The notes below the pieces were generated by a model. The model saw nothing but the letters and a program-made list of their open reading frames with translations. It was not told the origin of the DNA and ran no database searches. From an uncultured Clostridium sp. (GTDB lineage Bacteria; Bacillota; Clostridia; Lachnospirales; Lachnospiraceae), in the NCBI GenBank assembly GCA_900555045.1, contig USJW01000015.1, forward strand, positions 1 to 58,442: a stretch of DNA of 58,442 nucleotides. Direction: 5' to 3'. The first letter of the stretch is position 1. Every line of letters begins with the position of its first letter. The position numbers and the translations under genes were made by a program. Shown here piece after piece: positions 42,632 through 52,676 of this stretch.

Positions 42632-44602
42632 ATGTACTATCCGGATGAAGTCGTTGAGGAAGTGAGAATGAAGAATGACATCGTGGATGTGATTTCGGGA
42701 TACGTGAAGCTTCAGAAGAAGGGCTCCAGCTATTTCGGGCTGTGCCCGTTCCACAATGAGAAGTCTCCGAGTTTTTCCGTGTCCCCGGGCAAGCAGATGT
42801 ACTACTGCTTCGGCTGCGGGGCAGGGGGAAATGTGATCACATTTCTGATGGAATACGAGAATTACACCTTCCCCGAGGCGCTCAAATCGCTGGCGGACCG
42901 GGCGGGGGTGAACCTCCCCAAGATGGAATACAACAAGGAGGCCAGGGAGCAGGCGGACTTTCGCGCCAGGCTCCTGGAGGTGAACAAGCTGGCGGCCAAC
43001 TATTTCTACTACCAGCTAAAGCAGCCCCAGGGAGCCCTGGGCTACCAGTACCTCCACGACAAGCGGGGCCTTAAGGACGAGACGATCCGGCATTTCGGGC
43101 TGGGCTACTCCAACAAGACCAGCGACGACCTGTACCGGTATCTGAAGGAGAAGGGCTACGAGGACGCCTTCTTAAAGGAGACGGGCCTTGTGACCGTGGA
43201 GGAGCGGGGCGGAAGGGACAAGTTCTGGAACCGGGTGATGTTTCCCATCATGGACGTGAACAACCGGGTGATCGGGTTCGGCGGCCGTGTGATGGGGGAC
43301 GGGGAGCCAAAATACTTAAATTCCCCGGAGACGAAGCTGTTCGACAAGAGCCGCAATCTCTACGGTCTCAACTACGCCAGAGTCTCCAGGGAGAAATTCT
43401 TTCTCATCTGCGAGGGCTACCTGGATGTGATTTCCCTGCACCAGGCGGGCTTCACCAACGCGGTGGCCTCCCTGGGCACCGCGTTCACCACCCAGCACGC
43501 CAACCTGCTCAAGCGCTACACGGACCAGGTGGTCCTGACCTACGACAGCGACGGGGCCGGAGTGAAGGCGGCGTTAAGGGCAATCCCCATCTTAAAGGAG
43601 GTGGGCATCTCCATCAAGGTGCTAAACATGCGGCCCTACAAGGACCCGGACGAGTTCATCAAGAACATGGGGCCTGAGGCGTTCAGGCAGCGCATCGAGG
43701 AGGCGCGCAACAGCTTTCTCTTCGAGGTGGACGTGCTCAAGAAGGACTACCAGCTGGAGGACCCGGAGCAGAAGACGAAGTTTTATCTGGAGACGGCGAA
43801 GATGCTGCTGCGCTTCGGGGAACCCCTGGAGCGGGACAACTACATCCAGGCCGTGTCCAGGGAACATATGATCCCCTGCGAGGAGCTGCGCCAGCTGGTG
43901 AACCGGCTGGGCATGACCATGGGGCTCAAGGCCGGGGAGAGCTACAGCCAGTCCGGCGGCCGCGGGGGGCGGTCCCCCGCCGGGCCGAGGGATTCGGAAG
44001 GCCGGGGCGGCGGATATCCGTCAGCGGCGGATCCGGGAGGCCGCGGCGGCCAGGGAGGCCCTTACGGCCCGGCAGACCGGGGCGGCTCCTACGGCCAGGA
44101 AGACCGGCCCGGTCCGGCAGGCTCCTACGGGGGTGGGATGGGAAGCTCTGGCGCCAGCCCCGGGCGGGGCAGGAAGCCGGCCAAGGAGGATGGAATCCGC
44201 AAGTCACAGCGGCTTCTGCTCACCTGGCTGATCGAGAACCCGGAGCTGTTTGATAAAATTGAAGGAATCATAACGGCCGACGACTTTGTGGAGGATCTGT
44301 ACCACCAGGTGGCGGCCATGGTGTTTGAGGGCCACGCGGCCGGTAATTTAAATCCGGCGGCCATACTCAGCCGATACATTAACGATGAGGACCAGTACAA
44401 GGAGGTCGCAGCGCTGTTTAATGCCAGTTTGAGCGACTCTCTGAGTAACGAGGAACAGAAGAAGGCGTTTTCTGAGACCGTGTATAAGGTGAGGAAAAAC
44501 AGCCTGGACATGGCCAGCAAGAACGCGAAGGATATCGCCGGACTGCAGGAGATTATCCGGCAGCAGGCGGCGTTAAAGCAGCTTCGCATCACGCTGGACT
44601 AA
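42632..44602 (+). CDS. dnaG: DNA primase
   Basis: A 656-residue primase that makes RNA primers at the replication fork. The N-terminal CHC2 zinc finger is intact (Cys38, His41, Cys59, Cys62 in CPFHNEKSPSF and CFGCG). A TOPRIM core follows, with EGYLDVISLHQ and YDSDGAG. The C-terminal part from about residue 525 is the helical DnaB-binding domain. Between them, residues about 437-516 form an unusual Gly/Arg/Pro/Ser-rich linker of low complexity. ATG 42632 fits AGGAGG at 42615-42620, although the 11-base gap is long. It sits between dgt and rpoD in the classical macromolecular-synthesis order. Confidence 0.95.
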   Translation: MYYPDEVVEEVRMKNDIVDVISGYVKLQKKGSSYFGLCPFHNEKSPSFSVSPGKQMYYCFGCGAGGNVITFLMEYENYTFPEALKSLADRAGVNLPKMEYNKEAREQADFRARLLEVNKLAANYFYYQLKQPQGALGYQYLHDKRGLKDETIRHFGLGYSNKTSDDLYRYLKEKGYEDAFLKETGLVTVEERGGRDKFWNRVMFPIMDVNNRVIGFGGRVMGDGEPKYLNSPETKLFDKSRNLYGLNYARVSREKFFLICEGYLDVISLHQAGFTNAVASLGTAFTTQHANLLKRYTDQVVLTYDSDGAGVKAALRAIPILKEVGISIKVLNMRPYKDPDEFIKNMGPEAFRQRIEEARNSFLFEVDVLKKDYQLEDPEQKTKFYLETAKMLLRFGEPLERDNYIQAVSREHMIPCEELRQLVNRLGMTMGLKAGESYSQSGGRGGRSPAGPRDSEGRGGGYPSAADPGGRGGQGGPYGPADRGGSYGQEDRPGPAGSYGGGMGSSGASPGRGRKPAKEDGIRKSQRLLLTWLIENPELFDKIEGIITADDFVEDLYHQVAAMVFEGHAAGNLNPAAILSRYINDEDQYKEVAALFNASLSDSLSNEEQKKAFSETVYKVRKNSLDMASKNAKDIAGLQEIIRQQAALKQLRITLD

Positions 44603-44634
44603 GTTGAGCATTTGGCAAAGAGGGGTGGACCGAT

Positions 44635-45748
<1,114 letters not shown>

Positions 45749-45756
<8 letters not shown>

Positions 45757-46495
45757 TATGACAAGAGATACGGATACAACAAAGAAGACAATCCGGCTGT
45801 CCGACCGCCTTGCCGCGGTGGCCTCCTTTGTGAGGCCGTGCGGCAGTGTGGCGGACGTCGGTACGGACCACGGCTACATCCCCATCTACCTGGTGCAGGC
45901 TGGCATCGCAGAGAGCGCGCTGGCGATGGATGTGCGGGAGGGTCCCCTTGAGCGCGCCAGGGCCCACATCGGATCGCTGGCGCCGGAGTACCGGGAACGG
46001 ATCGGCACGCGCCTGTCCGACGGTCTTTTGGCCCTCTCCCCCGGGGAGGCGGACACGGTGGTGATCGCAGGGATGGGGGGAGAACTGATCATCCGCATCC
46101 TGGACGAGGGACGCCACATGTGGGACAGCGTGGAGAGTTGGGTGCTCTCACCCCAGTCGGAGCTGCAGAAGGTCCGGCATTTTTTTTCTGAGCAGGGCTT
46201 TTTGATCCGCGCGGAGACTATGGTGAAGGATGAGGGGAAATACTATACCGTGATGGAGGTGGGGCGCGGGCGCATGGAGTACGCGAGCGAGGCCCACTAC
46301 CTCTACGGGGAATGCTTGATCCGGGAGAAAAACCCGGTGTTAAGGGAATATCTGGAAAAAGAGAAGGCCCGCGTGGAGGCGATCCTGGCGCGGCTGTCCG
46401 GGGACGGCGAGATGACCGAGGGACAGCGGGCGGCGAGGAGAAGCCTGCTTGCGGAGCGATCATGGATTGAGGAGGCACAGCATGAGATGCAGTGA
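45749..46495 (+). CDS. trmK: tRNA (adenine(22)-N1)-methyltransferase
   Basis: A 248-residue class I SAM-dependent methyltransferase. The SAM-binding motif VADVGTDHGYIPIYL lies at about residues 34-48, with a second acidic residue in LAMDVREGPL. The catalytic-loop region SPQSELQKVRHF and the C-terminal helical domain match TrmK, which methylates A22 in the D-loop of bacterial tRNAs. The ATG at 45749 overlaps the rpoD end by eight bases with AAAGGA about eight bases upstream; ATG 45758 is an alternative. It overlaps the following NIF3 gene by 14 bases, so rpoD, trmK and NIF3 are translationally linked. Confidence 0.9.
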
Positions 46496-47279
46496 GATTA
46501 TGGAGCGGCTCAGGGCGCTGGCGCCGGAGAGCTGCGCCTGTGACTGGGACAACCCGGGGCTTCTTGCGGGCCGTCATGACAAAGAGGTAAAGCGCATATA
46601 TATAGCACTGGACGCCACGGACACGGTGGTGGAGCGGGCCATCGAGCAGAAGGCCGACATGCTGATCACCCACCATCCGCTGATTTTTAAGGCTATCAAG
46701 CAGGTGAACGACCAGAATTTCATCACAAGGCGGCTGATCCGCCTGATTCAGGCGGACATCTCCTATTTTGCCATGCACACCAACTTCGACTCGGCGCCGG
46801 GCTGTATGGCGGATCTGGCTGCCGCGCGGCTGGGACTTTTGGACTGCGAGCCCCTGGAGCTCATGGGGGAGCTGGCGGGGGAGCCCTACGGGATCGGCAA
46901 GGTGGGGCGGTTAAAGCGGCCCATGGAGCTTGAAAACCTGGCCAGGCGGGTGAAGGAGAAGTTCGGGCTGCCCTTTGTGGTGGTGTACGGCCAGAACCGG
47001 GTGCCGGATCCGGTGAGCCGGGTTGCCGTCTGCCCGGGGGCGGGCGGGAGCGAGATCGGCCGCGCCTTGGAGAGTGGGGCGCAGGTGCTTGTGACCGGGG
47101 ATATCGGCCATCACCAGGGGATCGACTCCGTGGCCCAGCGCATGGCGGTGATCGATGCGGGGCACTATGGCCTGGAGCACATTTTTGTGGACTATATGGC
47201 AGACTTTCTGGCGGAGCAGCTGGGAAGCGGCACAGAACTTATAAAGGCGCTGCCGGAGTGGCCGGCGGTGGTACTGTAG
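46482..47279 (+). CDS. NIF3-like dinuclear metal-centre protein
   Basis: A 265-residue member of the NIF3/YqfO family. Metal ligands are visible in THHPLIF, MHTNFD, TGDIGHHQ and DAGHYGLEHIF. The family is nearly universal, forms toroidal hexamers with a two-metal site, and has been called GTP cyclohydrolase 1 type 2, although the physiological reaction is not settled. The conserved pairing with trmK suggests a link to tRNA or nucleotide metabolism. GGAGG (46471-46475) six bases upstream fixes the ATG at 46482, inside the end of trmK. The length is the short form, without the PII-like insertion seen in longer homologues. Confidence 0.9.
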   Translation: MRCSEIMERLRALAPESCACDWDNPGLLAGRHDKEVKRIYIALDATDTVVERAIEQKADMLITHHPLIFKAIKQVNDQNFITRRLIRLIQADISYFAMHTNFDSAPGCMADLAAARLGLLDCEPLELMGELAGEPYGIGKVGRLKRPMELENLARRVKEKFGLPFVVVYGQNRVPDPVSRVAVCPGAGGSEIGRALESGAQVLVTGDIGHHQGIDSVAQRMAVIDAGHYGLEHIFVDYMADFLAEQLGSGTELIKALPEWPAVVL

Positions 47280-47306
47280 GCAGGATTTCGACAGGAGGAG
47301 ATGGAT

Positions 47307-48959
47307 ATGCCTCAGGTAAGAATTGGAAATGAAGTGAGGGAGTACCCTGATGAAACCACGTGGCTGGAGGTGGCGAGGGATTACCAGCGCTTCTATGAGA
47401 ATGACATCCTTCTGGTGCGGGTCAACGGGAAGCTCCAGGAGCTGCACAAGCGCGTGCGCGACTGCAGCCTCACCTTCATCACGGCCCGCGACAAGCCGGG
47501 GATGAGCGCCTACCAGCGGACGGCGACGCTTCTGATGCTGAAGGCGTTCTACGACGTGGTGGGTGAGGACCGGGTCAAGAAGGTCTCCGTGGACTTTTCC
47601 ATCGGCAAGGGCTTTTTTGTGGAGCCGTCGGGGAATTTTGAGCTGACGGAGGAGCTTCTTCTTCGGGTGAAGGAGCGGATGCGCCAGTACGTGGACGATT
47701 GTATCCCCATCATGAAGCGCAGCGTGCACACCGACGACGCGGTGGAGCTGTTCCACCGCCACCGGATGTACGACAAGGAGCGGCTGTTCAACTACCGGAG
47801 AGTCTCCCGGGTGAACATTTACAGCATCGGAGGCTTTGAGGATTACTACTACGGCTACATGGTGCAGAACACCGGCTACATCCGGTATTTTGACCTGATT
47901 CCCTACCACAACGGCTTTGTGCTCATGATGCCCCAGATGTCGGACCCGCAGCGCCTGCCGGAGTTTGAGCCCCAGGAGAAGCTGTTCGCCACCCTGTCGG
48001 AGTCCTCCGCCTGGGGAAAGCGGATGGATCTGGAGAACGTGGGAGCGTTAAACGACCGCATTGCCGCCGGGCAGATGCAGCGGCTGATTTTGGTGCAGGA
48101 GGCGCTGCAGGAGAAGCGGCTGGCGGAGATCGCGGCGTCCATCGCGGGGCGAGGGAACGTGAAATTCGTGATGATCGCGGGCCCCTCCTCCTCGGGGAAG
48201 ACCACCTTCGCCCACCGGCTCAGCGTGCAGCTGGAGGCCATCGGCTTAAGGCCGCACCCCATCTCCGTGGACAATTACTTTGTGAACCGTGAGGACAGCC
48301 CGCGGGACGAGAACGGGAACTACAACTACGAGGCGTTAGAGTGCCTGGATCTGGTGCAGTTCAACAGAGATATGTCCGCGCTGCTCTCCGGCGAGCGGGT
48401 GGAGCTGCCGTACTACAACTTTAAGAAGGGAGTTCGGGAGTACAAGGGCGACTTTATGCAGCTGGGGCCCTCGGATATCCTTGTGATCGAGGGAATCCAC
48501 TGCTTAAACGAGCGGATGTCCTACGCGCTCCCCAAGGACAGCAAATTCAAGATTTACATCAGCGCGCTGACGCAGCTCAACATCGACGAGCACAACCGGA
48601 TCCCCACCACGGACGGACGCCTTCTGCGGCGCATGGTGCGGGACGCCAGGACGAGGGGCAACCCCGCCCGGGATACCATCCGGATGTGGCCGTCGGTGCG
48701 CCGGGGCGAGGAGGAGAACATCTTCCCGTACCAGGAGGAGGCGGACGCCATGTTCAACTCCGCGCTGATCTATGAGCTAGCCATCTTAAAGCAGTACGCG
48801 GAGCCGCTGCTCTTCGGGATTCCCAAGGACTGCGACGAGTACGTGGAGGCCAAGCGGCTGCTCAAGTTCCTGGACTATTTCCTGGGCGTCAGCAGCGAGG
48901 ATATCCCGAAAAACTCGATTCTCAGAGAGTTTATCGGCGGGAGCTGCTTTAACGTGTAG
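47307..48959 (+). CDS. Nucleoside (uridine-type) kinase with TGS/threonyl-tRNA synthetase-like N-terminus
   Basis: A 550-residue fusion. The first ~60 residues resemble a TGS domain. Residues about 60-220 resemble the threonyl/alanyl-tRNA synthetase second additional domain. The C-terminal half is a phosphoribulokinase/uridine kinase P-loop domain with GPSSSGKTT at 292-300, a substrate loop with VDNYF, and IEGIHCLN. Such proteins are annotated as nucleoside kinases in Firmicutes and Thermotogae and should phosphorylate uridine or a related nucleoside. AGGAGG (47293-47298) abuts ATG 47301, so the in-frame ATG 47307 is the better start. It follows NIF3 closely and is the last gene before a terminator-like hairpin. 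Confidence 0.85.
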   Translation: MPQVRIGNEVREYPDETTWLEVARDYQRFYENDILLVRVNGKLQELHKRVRDCSLTFITARDKPGMSAYQRTATLLMLKAFYDVVGEDRVKKVSVDFSIGKGFFVEPSGNFELTEELLLRVKERMRQYVDDCIPIMKRSVHTDDAVELFHRHRMYDKERLFNYRRVSRVNIYSIGGFEDYYYGYMVQNTGYIRYFDLIPYHNGFVLMMPQMSDPQRLPEFEPQEKLFATLSESSAWGKRMDLENVGALNDRIAAGQMQRLILVQEALQEKRLAEIAASIAGRGNVKFVMIAGPSSSGKTTFAHRLSVQLEAIGLRPHPISVDNYFVNREDSPRDENGNYNYEALECLDLVQFNRDMSALLSGERVELPYYNFKKGVREYKGDFMQLGPSDILVIEGIHCLNERMSYALPKDSKFKIYISALTQLNIDEHNRIPTTDGRLLRRMVRDARTRGNPARDTIRMWPSVRRGEEENIFPYQEEADAMFNSALIYELAILKQYAEPLLFGIPKDCDEYVEAKRLLKFLDYFLGVSSEDIPKNSILREFIGGSCFNV

Positions 48960-48986
48960 CCTCTGCGGGTCACAGTGAAAGAAACG

Positions 48987-49037
48987 GCGGATTTCCGGCA
49001 GGACGCCTCAGGGCGGGCGCGGGGAATCCGCATTTTT
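48987..49037 (+). terminator. Probable terminator closing the dnaG-rpoD-kinase run
   Basis: GCGGATTTCC (48987-48996) pairs with GGGAATCCGC (49022-49031) with one G-T pair. The loop contains a smaller CGCC-TCAG-GGCG stem, and ATTTTTG follows. This branched structure separates the housekeeping genes from the sigma-54 activator, whose start is 50 bases further on. Confidence 0.6.
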
Positions 49038-49088
49038 GAATGCAGCGGGCCGTGGGCGAAGTTAAACCAGATGGAAAGGGGAATTCAA

Positions 49089-51209
49089 ATGAAGAAGACG
49101 ATATCCGTGGTGGCACTTGACCCGAGGGCGGGCGGCTTCTACGCCAGGGAGATACAGGAGCTGTTCGGGGACCATGTGGAGGTGCGCTCCTACAGCGTGC
49201 GGGACGGCTCGGCCATGGGGCAGCTTGAGCGGGCGGATTTGTTTGCGGTGTCCACGGACGCCTTTGAGACGACGGAGGAGGTGCAGGAGCACATCCCCAT
49301 CGACTGCCAGGTGATGGGCATCGAGATGTCCTACCGCTGGTCCACCATCCAGAAGCTGCGCGAGATCCCCAAGGGCACCCGGGTGCTGTTCGTGAACATG
49401 ACCCTGAAGATGGCCAGGGAGGCCATCACCCAGCTGGAGCACCTGGGCGTCAACCACCTGGAGCTGATCCCCTACTACCCGGGGGCGGCCCAGGTGGAGG
49501 GGGTGGATATCGCGGTGACGCCGGACGAGGAGCGGTACGTGCCCGAGGGGATCAAGACGGTGATCAACATCCAACACCGGTCCTGCACCTCCGGCATGAT
49601 GATCGAGATCGCGCTGCGCCTGGGCTACGAGGAGCTATTGGAGACCCGGGAATTCCAGGCGTATTTTCTGTCCATGGCCACCAACGACTACAGCTTCGGC
49701 CACATGCTGGAGCGGTCCACCCGCATGGAGAGCCGCTTCGACATCCTGATCGAGATTCTGGACGAGGGGCTCATCGGAATCAACGAGAAGGGGGAGATCT
49801 TTGCCTGCAACGAGAAGGCCAGAGAGATCACCCGGGTCAGCCAGAGCCTGATCACCGGGCGGCGGGGCGAGGAGGTGTTCCCCTACATCCCCTTCCGGAA
49901 ATGCCTGGAGACGAGGACCGCCCAGCCGGCCAGCGTGATCAGCATAGGCGGGATCAACGTGAACATGTCCGTGACCCCGGTCATGCGCCAGAACGAGTGC
50001 ATCGGCGTCTTCGCCACGCTCCAGCGCTTCAACGACGTGGAGAAGCGGCAGAATGAGCTGCGCAGCCAGCTGTTCCACAAGGGCCATCGGACGAAGTACA
50101 CATTCGAGGACATTGTGGGGGAGTCGGAGCCGGTGTGCCGGGTGAAGGAGATTTTGAGGCGGATGGCGGCCACCGAGTCGCCGGTGCTGTTGATCGGAGA
50201 GACGGGAACGGGAAAAGAGCTGTTCGCCCATGCGGTCCACAGCGCCTCCAAGCGGAGCAGCGGCCCCTTCGTGGCCATCAACGTGGCGGCCATGCCGGAG
50301 AACCTGCTGGAGAGCGAGCTGTTCGGCTACGAGGAGGGGGCGTTCACGGGGGCGAAGAAGGGGGGCCGCCCGGGCCTGTTTGAGTTCGCCCACAGTGGGA
50401 CGCTGTTTCTGGACGAGGTGGAGGGCATGAGCCAAGCCATGCAGGTGAAGCTTCTGCGGGTGCTCCAGGAGCGGGAGATCATGCGTGTGGGCGGCAACCA
50501 GATTATCCACGTGGATGTGCGCATCATCGCAGCCACCAACGAGTCCTTAGAGAAGAAGGTGGAGGACGGGAGCTTCAGGCGGGACCTGTACTACCGGATC
50601 AACACGCTGCCGGTTTTGATTCCGCCGCTGCGGGCCCGCGGGAACGACATTTTTCTGCTTTTGGAGCGGTTCGCCGGGGAGACCGGGGGAAGCTTCAGGC
50701 TCTCGGAGCAGGTGCGCCGTATCCTGGCGGCGTACAGCTGGCCGGGGAACATCCGGGAGCTGCACAATGTGGCGGAGTACTTCAGCTACACGGGGCAGCA
50801 GGTGATCTGCCCGGAGGATCTGCCGCCGACGTTTTTGGGCGGGGGTAGAATCGCGGGGGAGAGAGCGGAAGAGAGGGTGGAAGAAAAAGCGGAAGCCGCG
50901 GGGAGATCGCTCTGGGCGAGGGCGGGAACCTCATCCAACGCCCCCGGCGATTGCCGGAGCGACCGTTTCTGGTTCGTTTTAGGGCAGCTCTACCGGGCGG
51001 CCCGGGAGGGGCAGCTCATCGGCCGGGAAAAGATCCTCTCGGAGGCCAGGGCGGCGATGGTGCCGCTGTCCCAGAAGCAGGTTCGGGAGCTTTTGGAGTC
51101 CATGGACCGGGAGGGCTTAGCGAGCGTCGGCCGGGGCCGGGGCGGCAGCCGGATCACACCGTCTGGAAGCAAGCTGTGGGAGACTTATATAGGTCAACCA
51201 ATAAAATAA
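49089..51209 (+). CDS. Sigma-54-dependent transcriptional activator with PrpR-like sensor and PAS domains
   Basis: A 707-residue enhancer-binding protein. Residues 1 to about 200 form a PrpR_N-like periplasmic-binding-fold sensor. A PAS-like domain lies at about 215-320. The AAA+ core has Walker A GETGTGKE (370-377) and the sigma-54 contact loop GAFTGA (417-422), followed by LFLDEVEGM and WPGNIRELHN. The usual Fis-type helix-turn-helix is missing. The last ~80 residues instead look like a winged-helix domain (KQVRELLESMDREGLASVGRGRGG). ATG 49089 fits AAAGGGGA at 49075-49082. It ends beside a cluster of ACCAAT elements and a -24/-12 promoter, so it very likely controls the aminotransferase and symporter genes that follow. 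Confidence 0.9.
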   Translation: MKKTISVVALDPRAGGFYAREIQELFGDHVEVRSYSVRDGSAMGQLERADLFAVSTDAFETTEEVQEHIPIDCQVMGIEMSYRWSTIQKLREIPKGTRVLFVNMTLKMAREAITQLEHLGVNHLELIPYYPGAAQVEGVDIAVTPDEERYVPEGIKTVINIQHRSCTSGMMIEIALRLGYEELLETREFQAYFLSMATNDYSFGHMLERSTRMESRFDILIEILDEGLIGINEKGEIFACNEKAREITRVSQSLITGRRGEEVFPYIPFRKCLETRTAQPASVISIGGINVNMSVTPVMRQNECIGVFATLQRFNDVEKRQNELRSQLFHKGHRTKYTFEDIVGESEPVCRVKEILRRMAATESPVLLIGETGTGKELFAHAVHSASKRSSGPFVAINVAAMPENLLESELFGYEEGAFTGAKKGGRPGLFEFAHSGTLFLDEVEGMSQAMQVKLLRVLQEREIMRVGGNQIIHVDVRIIAATNESLEKKVEDGSFRRDLYYRINTLPVLIPPLRARGNDIFLLLERFAGETGGSFRLSEQVRRILAAYSWPGNIRELHNVAEYFSYTGQQVICPEDLPPTFLGGGRIAGERAEERVEEKAEAAGRSLWARAGTSSNAPGDCRSDRFWFVLGQLYRAAREGQLIGREKILSEARAAMVPLSQKQVRELLESMDREGLASVGRGRGGSRITPSGSKLWETYIGQPIK

Positions 51210-51260
51210 ACAATTAAACCAATTTATAACCATATAAACCAATTTAAAATCAACCAATTA
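51196..51260 (+). promoter_or_regulatory. ACCAAT repeat cluster, probable activator binding sites
   Basis: Four direct copies of ACCAAT begin at 51197, 51218, 51238 and 51253. Two are identical 11-mers AAACCAATTTA, exactly 20 bp apart. The array starts inside the last codons of the activator gene and lies roughly 85-145 bp upstream of the -24/-12 promoter, the normal place for upstream activating sequences. Spacings of 20-21 bp are about two helical turns, so the first three copies lie on one face. Confidence 0.6.
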
Positions 51261-51304
51261 TTTGAACACTTCACAGGATTGTACGGGGAAATATACATAA
51301 AATC

Positions 51305-51336
51305 GAGGTTCTGAAAGAAATTTCAGGACCTCTTTT
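51305..51336 (+). terminator. Intrinsic terminator of the sigma-54 activator gene
   Basis: GAGGTTCTGAAA (51305-51316) and TTTCAGGACCTC (51321-51332) pair over 12 bp with one G-T and a GAAA tetraloop, followed by TTTTATT. It lies between the activator sites and the -24 element, blocking read-through into the regulated operon. Confidence 0.8.
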
Positions 51337-51340
51337 ATTG

Positions 51341-51356
51341 TTGGCACCGAAATTGC
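51341..51356 (+). promoter_or_regulatory. Sigma-54 (-24/-12) promoter
   Basis: TTGGCAC (51341-51347), five bases, then TTGC (51353-51356). The GG and GC dinucleotides are 12 bp apart, exactly the RpoN spacing, and the match to the TGGCAC-N5-TTGC consensus is full. The predicted start is near 51367, about 58 bases before the aminotransferase ATG. Confidence 0.88.
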
Positions 51357-51424
51357 TGTATATATAGGCAGAAGGAAAACAAACCGGGCAGCTTCCACAG
51401 AGCTGCGGAAAGGATGGATGAGTG

Positions 51425-52594
51425 ATGAAATATGATTTTGATCAGGTGATCGACCGGAGCGAAAACCGTTCCTCCAAGTATGACGAGCGGGTGAAGAAAT
51501 TCGGCACAGACAAGGTGATCCCGCTGTGGGTGGCCGACATGGATTTTAGGACGGCACAGCCCATCATCGACGCCTGCGAGAAGAAGGCGAAGGAGGGGAT
51601 CTGGGGATACACCTCCAGGCCGGCCAGCTATTTTGAGGCGGTGAAGGGATGGGAGAAGCGCCGCAACAACTGGGATGTGGATACCTCCCTCATGAGCTGG
51701 TGCCCGGGCGTGGTGCCTGCGCTCTCCGTTATCGTGAAGCTGTTCTCCGAGGATGGCGACAAAGTGATGATCCAGACGCCGGTCTACTCCGAGTTCTACG
51801 ATGTGACCGAGGCGTGGGGCCGCGAGGTTGTGGAGAACAAGCTTGTGGAAGAAAATGGAAAATGGCATGTGGACTTCGAGGACTTTGAGAGGAAGGCCAA
51901 GGAGGTAAAGATCTTCCTGCTGTGCAGCCCCCACAACCCGCTGGGAATTGTCTGGAGCCGCGAGGAGCTGGAGCGCATGGCCAGAATCTGCATCGACAAC
52001 GATGTGCTTCTGGTGTCCGACGAGATCCATTCCGACCTGATTTTCCACGGAAAGAAACACCTTCCCACCGCCAGCATAAGCGAGGAGCTTGCGGGCAAGG
52101 TGATCAGCTGCGTGTCCGCCACCAAGACCTTCAACCTGGCAGGGCTGCAGGCCTCCACCACCATTTTCCCGAACCTGGAGATGAAGCAGAAGTTTGACCG
52201 GTTCTGGATGAACATGGATATCCACCGCAACAACGCGTTCAGCTCCGTGGCCATGGAGGCGGCGTACAACGAGGGCGAGGAGTGGCTGGAGCAGCTCTTG
52301 GCATACCTGGACGGGAACTTTGAGTTCATCCGGGATTATTGCGAGAAGTACATCCCGAAGATTAAGCCCAACGTTCCGGACGCCACCTACCTGGTGTGGC
52401 TGGACTGCCGGGAACTGGGAATGGGCAACGAGGAGCTTAAGGACTTCATGATCTACAAGGCAGGTCTGGGGCTCAACGAGGGCTACACCTTCGGCCGGAG
52501 CCTGTCGGGATACATGCGCTTAAACGCCGCATGCCCCAGAAGCGTGCTGGAGAAGGCGTTAAATCAGCTGCGCGAGGCTGTGGACGCGCTGTAA
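51425..52594 (+). CDS. MalY/PatB-type PLP enzyme (cystathionine beta-lyase/aminotransferase)
   Basis: A 389-residue fold-type I PLP enzyme of the MalY/PatB group. The opening NRSSKYDERVKKFG and the WVADMDF segment are hallmarks. CSPHNPLG is the substrate/PLP loop, LLVSDEIHSDL carries the PLP-pyridine Asp, and Lys234 in SATKTFNLAGLQ is the Schiff-base lysine. Members cleave C-S bonds in cystathionine or cystine, and some act as aminotransferases. It is the first gene behind the sigma-54 promoter and is followed by a symporter, suggesting uptake and breakdown of a sulfur-containing or related amino acid. ATG 51425 is preceded by GGAAAGGA; a GTG immediately before is an alternative. Confidence 0.88.
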   Translation: MKYDFDQVIDRSENRSSKYDERVKKFGTDKVIPLWVADMDFRTAQPIIDACEKKAKEGIWGYTSRPASYFEAVKGWEKRRNNWDVDTSLMSWCPGVVPALSVIVKLFSEDGDKVMIQTPVYSEFYDVTEAWGREVVENKLVEENGKWHVDFEDFERKAKEVKIFLLCSPHNPLGIVWSREELERMARICIDNDVLLVSDEIHSDLIFHGKKHLPTASISEELAGKVISCVSATKTFNLAGLQASTTIFPNLEMKQKFDRFWMNMDIHRNNAFSSVAMEAAYNEGEEWLEQLLAYLDGNFEFIRDYCEKYIPKIKPNVPDATYLVWLDCRELGMGNEELKDFMIYKAGLGLNEGYTFGRSLSGYMRLNAACPRSVLEKALNQLREAVDAL

Positions 52595-52616
52595 TTGTCA
52601 GAGAATAAGGGGGATA

Positions 52617-52639
52617 CCGCGCGGGCAAGGCCCGTGCGG
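52617..52639 (+). other. Intercistronic hairpin between the PLP enzyme and the symporter
   Basis: CCGCGCGGGC (52617-52626) and GCCCGTGCGG (52630-52639) form a 10-bp stem with one G-T and an AAG loop. No T run follows directly, so termination is unlikely. It may stabilise the upstream message or set the expression ratio of the two genes. Confidence 0.55.
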
Positions 52640-52676
52640 CCGAAATAAAAAGCATTTTACATATGGAGGGAAGAAT

